Assembly (NCBI GenBank): GCA_009760855.2
Contig: WPIO01000056.1
Location: 1,710,001 to 1,755,000 of the forward strand
Reading direction: 5' to 3'
From: Cristatella mucedo
Taxonomy: Eukaryota; Bryozoa; Phylactolaemata; Cristatellidae
DNA: 45,000 nucleotides
This document shows positions 1-12,790 of the stretch, one piece after another. The notes under the pieces are model-generated. The model was not told where the DNA came from and made no database searches. It saw only the letters and a list, made by a program, of their open reading frames with translations. The position numbers and the translations under genes were made by a program. The stretch's first letter is position 1, and every line of letters starts with the position of its first letter.

Positions 1-75
1 GTGTAACCGACGGCTTTAACTGGACGTGAGGGATTTAAGCGTGTTGACAGACGTAACCGGATGTGACGTAAGTTT
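1..75 (+). repeat. TAACCGGATGTGAC motif region, also at 9085-9120
   Basis: The motif GACGTAACCGGATGTGACG at 51-69 recurs, with spaced variants, at 9085-9120 beyond repeat copy C. This may be the end of another copy of the same large repeat cut by the window edge. Confidence 0.35.
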
Positions 76-904
76 TCGCTTCCGCTCTGCCTCGTTGTGC
101 TCCTCTCAGCATCGCTCCCCGATCATACTTGGCTCGCGTGGGAAGCGCAGGATGACTATTAAAACATATCCATTGTAAATACGATGTGGCTGGATGGATG
201 TGTTGCTTTGGCTTGAGAGGTTAGTGCGGGTTTGTTGTATTACAATCAAAGAGAGGTATTTCATGGTATAACGTAAATACATAAACATGTGGTATCCAAT
301 CCAGGGTGTTCCTGTGGCAGTATGTGAGGAGATTCTTCTGCTCCTGCTACTTTCGGTAATGTGGGCAGTGGGCAGACTTTTGTTATATGTCTAGGAATTT
401 TATTTATAAGGAAGTTTCTGGTGAGTTAATAGTCGCAAGAGAAGGTATGCTTATTCGGTTAGTTTATACATGCTTCTTTCTATCGGTGGTTATCAGTTAG
501 ACTATTATAAAAAGGAGTTTACATGTGATGGCCAAGCATACACTTCTGATGGTATTTGTGCTTGTGATACTCTCAGACTTAAAGGAAATTCTATGATATT
601 TCAGTCTGTAGGTAAGACAGGAAAGGGTGTTTTTGGTTTATTTGGCCAAGATAGGAGACTCTTTCAGTATTTTCCGGAGAAACTATTACATAGCAGCTCT
701 TGAGTAAATGGAAAATGCAATACGCTATTTTTGCTTGAAGGAAGATACGAAGGATCTTGAAGCTGAATGTATGAGGACTTTTGATCTGCATGGTGTTCTT
801 AGGGAAGGTAATTCGTCTGGTACTACCAATGGATATATATTAAGTCTTTCAATTGGCGTCATAAAAATATCATTGGTGATACATATTTGATTCTGCAATA
901 TTGT
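76..904. other. AT-rich stretch, no gene recognised
   Basis: Open frames of 60-84 codons occur on both strands, but none shows recognisable motifs or splice context. I see no repeat family member here. Confidence 0.5.
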
Positions 905-985
905 GAGACTGGTAGATCTGATGGGTCCGATGTCGTAACAAGCAATTGCCTTACCTAGCATGCCATTCCGGCTTACCACCGCCTC
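905..985 (-). mobile_element. SINE-2 head fragment
   Basis: Read on the minus strand, GCTAGGTAAGGC-N-TTGCTTGTTACGAC parallels the tRNA-like head of the SINE at 12605-12790 (CTCTAGGTAAGGCGGTTGC). The B box is degraded and the 3' part is missing. Confidence 0.4.
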
Positions 986-999
986 AACATATGGAGTTT

Positions 1000-1055
1000 T
1001 TGATCAGTTTTTAGATTACAGGTCTTTTAAGCTCAAATGGCGAGAGGTAATAAGC
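1000..1055 (+). repeat. Short fragment resembling the 2.3-kb repeat
   Basis: About 55 bases (TTTTTAGATTACAGGTCTTTTAA and onward) resemble the blocks at 3147-3197 (copy B) and 7613-7668 (copy C). It suggests a third, mostly lost copy (A). Confidence 0.45.
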
Positions 1056-1581
1056 TTTTCTTAGTTATCGCTTCTCTAATCATTTCATTATATCTTTCCG
1101 TTTCATTTTGAATTACCATTTAAACTATCGGGTTGAATAAACCGTTACGTATTTTTCTAGTTCTACTAATTAATACTTGGCTGATGATTATAGTGTCATT
1201 ATATGTTCCATCTAATTTTCTTTCATTTGGCGTTTTGAAATGCACTATTTCTGATAAATATACGGCATTGATTGAAATCTTTGTAAACTAGAGTTAACAT
1301 CTCCAGATATCTACGGCTTAATTAACGCTAGAAAATTTATTTGTGTCAGATTTCAACCTCCAATCATAAAACGCTACAAGTTTATGTCTTCTAACTGTGA
1401 TAAGAATGAGAATGAAGCTGACTTTGCAAGTGGTGTTCAAGTATGCATATGGTGTTGTGGATTAGTTTGCAGCACTTACTTAAAAGCAACTCAAATATTT
1501 TAAGGTTACAAAATTTATTCAAAAGCATGCATTCATTGGTTGGAGGATGCACGCACTTTAAATTATAAAACGTATTCTCAA
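1056..1581. other. AT-rich stretch, nothing recognised
   Basis: Stops are dense in all frames and I see no repeat signature. It ends exactly where repeat copy B begins. Confidence 0.5.
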
Positions 1582-3835
1582 CTAGGGTGCTGAAAACTCC
1601 GAGTAGCCTTCTCAAGACGTTTAGAGACCTTGCATTGTTTTACCGTCCTACCGTGCTTTTGAATTCGTGACCAGGACACCCGTCATCGGTTGAGAACTCT
1701 TTATATTCAGGATTACCTTGAATGTTCACCTTTAAAATTTTGCTAATTGGTTTATAACTCAAAAATTGAAATTATATATATATCAGAAGAGCGAACATAA
1801 TAGCAATTGTTAACATATTTTCCACGTGTGACCAGTTTCTAATGTTTCGGAACCTGATGGACGTTTTAGATACCAAAATTCTATACAAATTCGTTACTTT
1901 GTTTTCATTAGCCTCAGCAAACTAGTTCAATTTCCATATACTTAACGTTTCAAAATTATTTATTAGTTCATTAAATACAGGTGCTTCATAGTAACTAAAA
2001 TTGGTGCCTTATTTATTTTAGAAGAAGTTTCCAGCTAATTTAAAGTATAAATAAATAAATCCTAGCTGATTTAACAGCCTCTTTTTGTATAGCGACAGAA
2101 GAGCCTTTACGGCTATCACCACCGCTTGCAGTGGCGATAAAGGATCGCCCACCGCAGGAAGTATATCAAAATAGAGCAATTTCCAACTAATTTGACAAAT
2201 TGATTTTTAATTAATTTGACTAATTCAACAATTCGCTCCATTTCTATCTGTAGAATTACTTTATGAAACTAGGTACACGTTATACAAGTTTCGTTTTTAG
2301 GCCTCACTTCACGATACAAGCTGTATGCTGGAGTCCTTCCGCAAACGATTCTGTCTCGCCTCCCGTAAGTAGGGTTGAAGTAGTCATGCTTCATCTACCG
2401 TTATATAAATGAAGATGGTAAATCCTTCGATCGTACCTTACGTTTCCTCTGCGTAGTTAGGCTTTCGAACAGCACAACCCAAATTGTGGGCTCGGGTACT
2501 GTAGTAATCAATCCTCAGTAGCCCATTTCAAGAAGGGGTGGTAGCTGCTAAGGCTTTTCTGCCTTTACATTAATACACCAGTTTAACCAGCGATCCTTTA
2601 CTTATTGCACCCTCAACTCTGTACCCGTCAGTAATGACAGTCGGTCACGAATTGATGCAATGCATCCTCCCGTTGAAATGGTCAGGAATGTCTTTCGTCG
2701 GAATGGCAGCTGTTATAGCGACAGCCTAGCCATTACCACACCAGCTCCATCTCACCCGTACATGAACCAGCAGCTCTACCGAGAATGCATTATTCGCCGT
2801 ACTAGTATTGGTCTTTATGGAGCATCGGGGTAGCCAAGAGGGCAAACTACGAGCTCGGAGTCTAGGAACTATAGGCCTCTCAGCCAATCTAGTACCTCGT
2901 CGCCGCCAAGGAGCTGAAATTTAAGGAGCTAGTCTGGGATCTGGGCGCCGTCCAGCAGGTAGGAATACGGTAGGTTACCTTAGAAGTTGATGGCTGTCAC
3001 AGAGCGAGCAGCCGACGAGCCAGGAGCACCGGAGTCAGTCTGTAGCCATCTTGGAGCTGTTGTACTAAATGGACGAAGGATTACGACGAGACAACGCAGA
3101 GAGGAAAAGCAGCTAGCATCTATCGCCTCTAACAATATCTCTTTCGATCGGTTTTTATATTATAAGCCTTTTAACTTAACTGGCGAGGGGCAATAGACAT
3201 TTTCCGGTCGCCTTGCAACGGCTGACTACAGCAGCCGTTTTGTGTACAAAGATCGGAGGAAAAGGGCGGGAAAGAATCAGCCTTGAACCAGAGTAGCTAG
3301 ACATGAAAGAAACTGAGCCGTGCAAATCTCATTGACTTGTAGATGTGCTTCACGTGCTAGATTCACTTGAATTATCTGCTCCGCCTAATGCCAATGAAGT
3401 TAGCTCAAAATTTCCTTCAACGTGTTATGTAACAAAGTTTAAAACTGTCTTCGGAGGGTCTAAGGATTTTCATTCTTTTTATATCATAACAGTAATTTAT
3501 GTCCTCGTGCGGCAAATGATTGTAAGGTAGCGATGCGATTCTTCCTAAGCGATTGACGTCATGTCAGCCTTTTTTTTACCAGCAGCTATTTCGAGACAGT
3601 TCTGCTGCCCCAGAAGAGGAGCAAATTCAGCCTAGCCCAGTGACAGACGGCATGTTTGGTAAGCATCGAGTGTCATAGCTTTAGTTGATCCTAATACTAC
3701 GACTGGTCTATGGTTGGCATCTATTTATACGAATTTTACAGAGAACAATTGACGTCAAGCACACCGAGTCCAGCTATCATGTTGGTGATCTCCGCCAGAT
3801 CTGCAAGAACAGCGATGCTTCCTCAAAGTGGACGT
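1582..3835 (+). repeat. Unknown ~2.3-kb interspersed repeat, copy B
   Basis: Copy B is colinear with 5888-8460 from CTAGGGTGCTGAAAACT at the left to GATGCTTCCT at the right. Clear matching blocks are 1582-1690/5888-5990, 2500-2870/6990-7350, 3000-3260/7490-7870 and 3290-3835/7900-8460. Neither copy has a long open frame, terminal inverted repeats or poly-A, so the class is unknown: a decayed non-autonomous element or an old segmental duplication. Copy B carries a SINE-2 at 2073-2158 that copy C lacks, and lacks the SINE-1 of copy C. Confidence 0.85.
2073..2158 (-). mobile_element. SINE-2, 3' part only, inside repeat copy B
   Basis: On the minus strand it reads CACTGCAAGCGG, then GTGATAGCCGTAAAGGCTC and GTCGCTATACAAA, matching the 3' half of the copy at 12605-12790. 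The tRNA head is missing. The equivalent site in copy C (about 6370-6400) has no such insert. Confidence 0.8.
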
Positions 3836-3909
3836 GCAATCTTGCCATTCACTGCGCCATCTTGCCAATCACTGCGACATCTTGCCGAGTTACGGAAAAA
3901 GGCAATCTT

Positions 3910-4101
3910 GTGAGACCAACTGTGCGACTCTGACTATCCATACTAATATCTACTAAATTAAGCGAAAAAGTTCATCCTTTACGCGGCAAGATTAATTATA
4001 TCAAGTGCAATATTATTAATCTTGCCGCGTAAAGGATGAACTTTTTCGCTTAATTTAGTAGATATTAGTATGGATAGTCAGAGTCGCACAGTTGGTCTCA
4101 C
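3910..4101. repeat. Perfect inverted repeat, 87-bp arms, 18-bp spacer
   Basis: Arm 3910-3996 is the exact reverse complement of 4015-4101; symmetry stops at 3909/4102. The spacer 3997-4014 can add four more pairs after one mismatch. No target-site duplication is visible. It lies about 75 bp beyond the end of repeat copy B. Perfect identity among strongly diverged neighbours means it is recent, a foldback element, or an assembly or library fold-back artefact. Confidence 0.97.
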
Positions 4102-5887
4102 GGGCTTATTTATTTACAAAATAAATTTTGTACTGCCTTTTTCTTGCGAAACATTAATGGTGAAACTGCTGGCGCAAGCTGCAAAGAGTTATCGCGTTTG
4201 GGTTAGGAAATCGAGACACTTCTGCTGCCGAGCTCCGCTCAGTGATTACTAGCGGTCTAGAAACCTCTTACGTATAGCGGTTTTACATTTGTGGCCACTG
4301 GTCTTTTTGCACTTTTAATCGAGTTTGGCTACTTGCTTACCGTGCATGCTTTGCAAGAAGGCGATATTTCGCCGTTATTTTGGCGCCACATCATCCGGCT
4401 CAGCCACTGCATGTTGCATTTAGGCGCGTTTGCTTCTGTGACGATCTGGCGTGGGGAATTTGAATCGGGTTCGCGTTAAATTGCACATGCTCACCAGTGC
4501 ACGAGATTAGCGACAAGCGATTCCATGGCATCACTGCGGTAATAGCATGCCTCGATGGACTGGCGCACTTAGAATGTGCTTCGCCAACTCAGGCACGACC
4601 GCTCAACGCATCGGAAGCTGGCTTGGAAATCAATTACTGGTAAGTTCGGCCGCTTCAGCCTGCCTCGTGCGCATCGTTTTGAACGCGCCGCGAGGCGACT
4701 TCTGAACTCAGGCCGACTCCACAAGCCGCGGGCGAGAGCCCTTGCAGCAGACACCGAATGTGTAGATATCGGTGTCATAACCGGTAGCCCGGAAGGAAGC
4801 GCAGCCAGCAATGATTCGCGGAAGTAGCAGCGACATCTAGCGGGCCTGGCGACGAGCACTGAGCGAAATAGCAACGAGGAGGGAGCGGTCCTTAAAAACG
4901 TGCTCTCATCAATAAACTTTCATCAGCATATTCTGAAGCCGTCTAGAGGTTATTACAAATATTTAAAACACCAGATATCATGATAATATATACTGATTGG
5001 CCCTCATATCCGATCTCCATTCTATATTCTCCTTAAATCATAGAATGTAATATATCTGAATGCTAATCACTATATGGCTCATCAATCGGTTATATCAATA
5101 ATTATCCCAATCTGACTCGGGATGCCAGGGTTTCAAAATGGCTACCTTATGCAAACGGTCACCTGTCGTTAAGTTCTACATCTCTTCACAAGTCTCGATA
5201 AACTATCTACGAGCTACGTAATTATAAACTCAAAGAGGCTTATTTAACCTGACATCCTTTGGTTTTCAGTACGAACTTCGTAACCATTGAGTTGCAAAGT
5301 GTCTCAAGGTCTCTTGCCCACTTGCCTGTCAGGTTTTGTTTTGCTTTATCGGCTGCATGCATGACCTATCATGACGTACCAAAGTTGTCCATGTAGCTCA
5401 GAGCAAGCTATTGTGAATTGACACTGCTAACATATTCTGGATATACACAAAAATAGAGTTTAATGCTGTGCATGAAATGAATTATAATAACCCATGGTAC
5501 GAATTCTGCATAAATAGACTCTGTACTTTTGCTCATTTCGTTATGATAAGAAGCAAGCATACATGACATTTCCCGCCCCTACACGTTCTTTTGTGTCAGT
5601 GCATCACGTATAATTGAATTCGCAGTCAACGAAAAGACCAAAGAATGCGTGAATTCTGGGTTACTGACGCCTATTTTATTCAGCTGCACCGTTGGTTTGT
5701 GTTCTAACTTCGCTCCAATTGCAATAGCCGGCTTCATCTAAATGTCAGGAGAAGCTGCCAGGCATGAACAAACTATTAGATGTGAACCTTTTGACTGGTG
5801 AGCCAGAGGAAATTTAGTAAGCCGCCGCTCCTTATTCCCAATGCCGCCAGTCAGGCTCGCAAGCTGGGTCGAAGTCAGCGACAGTGC
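4102..5887. other. Spacer between the two large repeats, no gene recognised
   Basis: 4500-4880 is more GC-rich and has overlapping open frames on both strands (101 aa minus, 83 aa plus), which look like chance frames. The 62-codon frame at 4291-4479 has no recognisable motif. The rest is AT-rich with dense stops. Confidence 0.5.
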
Positions 5888-8460
5888 CTAGGGTGCTGAA
5901 AACTGCGTTAACCCTTCTCAATACGCTGAAAGACAATACATTTTCCTATCGTCCTACCGTGCTTTGGAATTCGTGACCAGGACACCTGTGATTGGGTGAG
6001 AAGTCATGTCCTATTCACGCTGCATAATCACCTTTATAATTTTTCTAATGGTTTTATAGCTATATGGCTTTAATTCAATCAAATTATAATTACAATTACA
6101 CTTAATAAAAAGATGGAATATAAGTGCAATTTGTCAATTCTTTTTACGTGCGACCAGTTTCTAGCATTTCAGCTCCTGATCGCCATTTTGGCTACTAATA
6201 TGCTATGCAGATCGTTTACTCTTTTTCCATTATCCTCAACAAGCTAAAGCAATTTTAATTTATTTAAAGCTTCAAAAATACTCATTAGTTCGTTCAATAT
6301 AGATGCCTTATTGCTACTAAACTCTGTGCCATTGTTTATTAATATAAATGAAATTTCCAGCCATTGTAAGTATCATCGATGTATATCATCGATGTAATTT
6401 TACCAATGGCCTCCCTCAGTGTGATTTCTACCTACAGATTACTTTAAAAAAGTAGTCACGTGCAAAATTTTCGGATGAAATATTTGGATATATTAAGACC
6501 AGTGCACACTTTAGAGATATCTAGAAATAAAAATTGATTACCGGTTTCGGACATTTTCTTTTAACTTGAATAAGGATGTTACCGATGCTCTCCTCAAAAA
6601 AAATATGTTTATGGCAACAGTCACGTGGTACCCGTGGCCCCGAAAGGGTAGAGAAAGGGAAACTTTCCTTTACTTCGAGGTCGTTCTCTTGTTAGATCGC
6701 TCTCTGGTGGGAAGGATTTTACGGGTCATTTATCTAACCTATCAGCAGACCCAGCCTTTCAGCTGGTTTATATGTCTTTAGCTCAGCATTGAGATGAATT
6801 CACTTCACAATCCGGGTCAAAGGTCGGACTCCGCTGCCAACGACTTTGTCTTGTCTGCTCTAACTAGGGGTAAAATAGCTGCGCTTCTTCTACCGGTACA
6901 TCAACGAGACTGCTAAACCATACGATCCCGTACCATACTCGTCCCTTGGCCTAATACTGAGGTGGTTGGGCTCTAGAACTTCGAAACCCCATTGGTACGC
7001 TCGGGCAATACTTCAAGACGGGTTGGTAGCTACTAAGGTTTTTCTGCCTTAAGATGAACTGGGCAATTGAACTAGCGATCCATTACTTATTTTGCACTCA
7101 ACCCGTGACCCGTTAGTGCTAACAGTCGGTCGCGATTTGACGCAAAGCGTCCTCCCATTGAAACGTTCAGGAGTGTCTTTGATATGAATGACAGCTGGAG
7201 CCATGACGAGTTTACCATTACCACTCCAGCTCTGTCTCACCTGTACGTTAAACAGCAGCTCTACCAAGAATTGCATTACTCGCCGTACTGGCATAATTTT
7301 TTACAGTGCACTGCCGTAGCCAAGAGGACTAACTACGAGCTCGGAGTTTAGGAGCTCGGACTAGTCGAGTCAGTCTAATACCCGATCTTCGTCCAATAGC
7401 TGAGACTTAAGGAGCTAGTTTGGGACCTGTTCGAAGAGATGCAGCTAAGAATCCAGTGGCTTGCTTAGAAATGTATGGCCGCAGCAGAGCCGAGGAGTCG
7501 GTGGAGGAGGCGGAGGCCATCTTGGCTCTGATGTGCTAAAGGACGAATGAATGCGATGAGACGACGCGGCGATGAAAAGCAACTGCTTTATCGCCTCGAC
7601 TTGTATAACTTGTGATCGGATTTTAGATTATAAGCCTTTTAGTTCGATAGGTGATGGGCGGTAGAAACATAATTCATTTTTAAATAATTCATTTATATAG
7701 CGCCCCAAGAGAACTTAATCTCTATTCAGGCGCTTCACATATGCCTCCGGGCTCGAGCCCACGACCTCAGTCAGACCTTGGTCGGGGCGAGCGCCTTAAC
7801 CGCTAGACCAAACCAGCTCGACATATCTCCCGTGGCCTTGCAACGGCTGACTACAACAACTGGTGGCTGTTGAAAGATTCTAGGGACAGAGCAAGCTGTC
7901 AGCCTTGAACCACGCTAGCTAGACAGGGGAGAGACTGAACAGGCAACTCGTATAGACTCGTGGAGGAGCATTTTCTTAAATTGGCTACTCCACGATGATG
8001 CAAATAAAGTTCTCTCAAAATATCTTACAGCGTGTCGGGCAGCTAATTCTAAAACGGTCTTCGGAAGCTCTAAGTAATTCTATTCTATTTTAATCATGAC
8101 TATAATTTATTGACTCATGTGGCTCATGTGTGTAAGCTAGGATACGATTCTTGCTAATCGATTCGCGTCATTTCAGCCTGGCTACCAACAGCTAATGCGA
8201 GACAGTTCTGCTATCGGAGTTGAGGAGCAGCGTAAGCCTGCCGAAGTGACAAATGGCATGTTATGGTAAGCATAGAGCGTCATAGCTCTCGCAGATCAGA
8301 ATCCACCCAGTCGATGGTTAGCATTTATTAGCATTTTTTTTTTCTATGGTTTTTACAGAGAACAAGGAACATCGAATACTATACTGTATCTGCTGTTGTT
8401 ATTTTTATGATCGCCAGAACCATGGTTTGCAAGAGCAGTGATGCTTCCTTGATGTGGAAC
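5888..8460 (+). repeat. Unknown ~2.3-kb interspersed repeat, copy C
   Basis: Second copy of the repeat described at 1582-3835, 4306 bp downstream at its left end and in the same orientation. It is longer because of a 150-bp SINE-1 (7671-7820) and about 300 bp of extra, unidentified sequence at about 6480-6790. It has no long open frame. Confidence 0.85.
7671..7820 (-). mobile_element. SINE-1, full-length, tRNA-derived
   Basis: On the minus strand it runs from a tRNA-like head (A box-like TAGCGGTTAAGG, B box GGGCTCGAGCCC at 7749-7760) through GAGGTCGTGGGC, to the tail GGGGCGCTATATAAATGAAT. It is flanked by ACAT (7667-7670 and 7821-7824). The matching site in copy B (about 3194-3202) is empty, so both ends are well placed. 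Likely Pol III transcribed when active. Confidence 0.92.
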
Positions 8461-9755
8461 TTTTTTCTGGAAGCGGCGACAAGAATATCGCATTGATGCG
8501 GTCAACGATGCCTGCACAAGTGTCTGCAGTGGAGAGAGGCAATTGGCAGTTTGCAACAGCAGCGAAGCTTCCTTGAGTTGGATAAGCAGCACAGTGAATC
8601 GTTCTCCTTTGTTGCACTTGATTTGGCAGCGGTCACCCATTAAAATCAAAGAAAATGTATTTTTAAATTGTTTCTCGAAGACGACGGTGCAGCGATTCTC
8701 CGAAACTTCTTCTTCCACAAAGCGTTTTTATAGTCTGCTTGAAAGGTCCATACGCGTTAAGGTCGCGAATAGTAGCTTCGTTAGTCGTACGTTTCTTGAG
8801 CACGGTCAACGAGCACGCGGATAACGTGACATACCAATGAGGAGATGATTGCTCTGCGGCCCGGAGAGAACTGCACCTCGACACTTCGCGCCACTACTTT
8901 CACTGTTTTACCTTTCTGATTGTAGCCCAGGCCAGTGACACTAACCCATGCGAAAGTTGCAACGAACAAGCAATCATTGAGTTACTAGCGAGATTTGAGC
9001 CCAAACAAAATCTAGCATCTTGGAAAGTTAGCCGTGAAACGTCTCCCAGTCGAGAGGGGCACTCGCGTTTTGATGCGACCGACAGATATAACCGGATGTG
9101 ACGGACGTAACCGGATGGGACGAGTGTAGCTGACGGCCTCAGCCATTGCGGCTCTCTAGAATTAAGTGAATGTTTCCCTACCGGCATGAGAGCGAAGACA
9201 TACGTAACAGACTGTAAGATTGAATTGCAAGAAACTAGCACAATATTAAATGGCTTAACCGAAAGAGTGTTTTTTGTCGCCAAAACACCTCGGAGGCTGG
9301 CTAATACACAGCGTGTTCCGGAAGCGGTATGGCGGGAAATATGCCCACATATTTGTGTGCTTATTTTAATCGGAAGCATCCTGTCTGGCAGCTACGTCGA
9401 CGCAACACTTGGCCTTCGCTGAAACCATCTAGAGCCAATATTCAGCTTTAATCAGGTCCACTACTGGCAACTAGTTATGCTCCAATGGCAAAGCTGCTCG
9501 AGTATGGTACTGTACGATCGATCAGCTACGCGGGCGATAGTGCAGTCGGTCGCTATTATACAACAATTGGGTTTATAGGCGGGCCTGGTCTAAAATATTC
9601 GTGTTATATTGGATTAATTAGCGGCTAAGGAGCTCTGTACGTACAGGAAAGTCGATCGAAAGGCTGCCACTACTACCAGCGTGAAGTTACGATGGCAAAA
9701 ATCGATGGGTGGGCCTAAATAGTTGTATAAATATAATTAAATATATATATAAATA
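8461..9755. other. No gene recognised
   Basis: The 121-, 93- and 159-codon frames overlap on opposite strands without motifs. 9085-9120 has the TAACCGGATG motif repeats shared with the window start. I see no exon or repeat otherwise. Confidence 0.45.
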
Positions 9756-9890
9756 TAATTCATTTATATAGCGCCCCAAGAGAACTTAATCTCTATTCGG
9801 GCGCTTCATATATGCCTCGGGACTCGAGCCCACGACCTCAGTCAGACCTTGGTCGGGGCGAGCACCTTAACCGATAGAGCCACTAAAGCC
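9756..9890 (-). mobile_element. SINE-1 copy
   Basis: Nearly identical to the copy at 7671-7820, with the same tail (GCGCTATATAAATGAATT on the minus strand), a near-identical B box and head ending at GGTTAAGGTGCTCG. An AT-rich stretch (9730-9755) abuts its tail. Confidence 0.9.
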
Positions 9891-10043
9891 AATCGAGAAT
9901 AAGTATGACTTGGGTATGACTTAGCATTCTATGGGTATGACTTAGCATTCTAACGAACGATAGTATCGTCGCTTTCGTGAGAGTAGGTCGACTTTCATCA
10001 TTCGCTTTCGCGTCTACTGGCTACCGTTCCTCGTCTCCTAGTT

Positions 10044-11170
10044 AATGTAATGTAATGTATCTCCATCAGTAACTCCACAAAGTCAAAAAGACCATGTGGG
10101 TGTTACGCAGGAGAGTTTTGTATAGCGCACTCACAGCCTAAGCGGCTTTCGGTACGCATTCGGTAGCCAACAGACTTCGTCTCACGCAACAAAGAGAAAG
10201 TGGGAAGCATAGCAGAGTTAGGAGAGCAGTTGAGGTAGTGAGTAGCATAGAAGTAGCAGTTCAGGACCGCTGAAAAAGATGTGCCATAGTCGGCAGTTGG
10301 AGAGTAGTTGTCGTTGCATAAGAATTGTGGAAGCGAGTTCTACAGCCTAGGACCTGCAGAGCTAAAGCTTCTGTCGCCAACTGTCTTTAAGCGGAGGAAT
10401 GGGACAGCTAATTTATTGTCCATACAGGACCTGAGGGCGCGAACAGGCTGAACTGATGCAGCAGTTCAGCTAATTACGAAGGAGCCAAGCCGTGGCGGGC
10501 CTTGTGGGTCAGCCTAAGAACTTTGCTCTGTATCCTTTGCTCAACCGGCAACCATCCTAGCTCGTTCAGCAAAGGTGACACGTGCTCAAACCACTGGAAC
10601 TTGAAGACCAGCCTTGCAGCCATATTCATAGTCAGCTGTAGTGGCATAATAGCTTTCTTTGGTAGCCCAGCCAAGAGGGAATTACAATAATCAAGCCGAG
10701 ACAGAACTAAAGAGCTAGTCAAATTTTTTACAAGCCAATGTGGGAGACAGCTTCTAATCTTGGATAGGGATCGGATGTGATGGCTAGCTGTAGAGGCAGT
10801 CTTCTGAATGAAGCTTTTGAAATTGAGGCAGCTGTCGAACACGACACCTAGATTACGAGCACGTGGTGAAAATCGCACAATAGCATCGCCTATTAGAACA
10901 GCAAAGCCTTTTAATCCAGCCACACGCTTAGGGTGTCCTATGAGAAGCAGTTCGGTTTTATCGTCATTTAATTTCAGGAAGTTTTCCGACATCCACGATC
11001 GAATATCGGCAAGGCAAGCATTCAGTTTCTCAGTTGCTGCAGCAGATTCCGACGGTTTAAATGACAAATACAACTGAGTATCGTCAGCATAGAAGTGATA
11101 TCCTATTCCATGGGCCTTAATCACTTTTCCCAGAGATTGCGTATAAATAGAGAACAGCAAGGGATCCTAG
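10044..11170 (-). mobile_element. L2/CR1-like LINE, 5'-truncated
   Basis: The minus strand encodes the C-terminal half of a non-LTR reverse transcriptase, then a 3' UTR ending in tandem TACAT units at 10044-10060. The same 3' end recurs at 24034-24293 and about 16515. A candidate 8-bp target duplication TCCTAGTT lies at 10036-10043 and 11165-11172. The 5' boundary is blurred because CTAGG-CCC could also be LINE sequence. 5' truncation is usual for target-primed insertion. Confidence 0.92.
10474..11160 (-). pseudogene. Reverse transcriptase fragment (LINE ORF2)
   Basis: A 228-codon open frame begins in the RT palm and contains YADDTQLY (catalytic Asp pair) at about residues 24-31. It continues with [35 protein letters not shown] and a helix-rich thumb, all typical of L2/CR1-type RTs. 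The endonuclease and the first RT motifs are absent, and it stops early relative to the divergent 3' coding region, so it is a dead fragment. The LFSIYT motif just before YADD marks the truncated start. Confidence 0.92.
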
Positions 11171-11189
11171 TTCGTGGCAACATGTTTGT

Positions 11190-11285
11190 AACCGAGTTCC
11201 AGGGGTCAGAGGCTAGTTCCCGCCAAACCCCGCGATACTCCGGCCACGCTGCCGCTCGCCATGCCACTGAGCTAGGCTAAGACGA
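11190..11285 (-). mobile_element. tRNA-like sequence, possible third SINE or tRNA relic
   Basis: Minus strand: TTAGCCTAGCTCAGTGGCAT includes a perfect tRNA-type A box (TAGCTCAGTGG). About 45 bases on, GGGGTTTGGCGGGAACTAGC could be a decayed B box and 3' stem. A cloverleaf does not close well, so it is not a functional tRNA. Confidence 0.4.
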
Positions 11286-12790
<1,505 letters not shown>

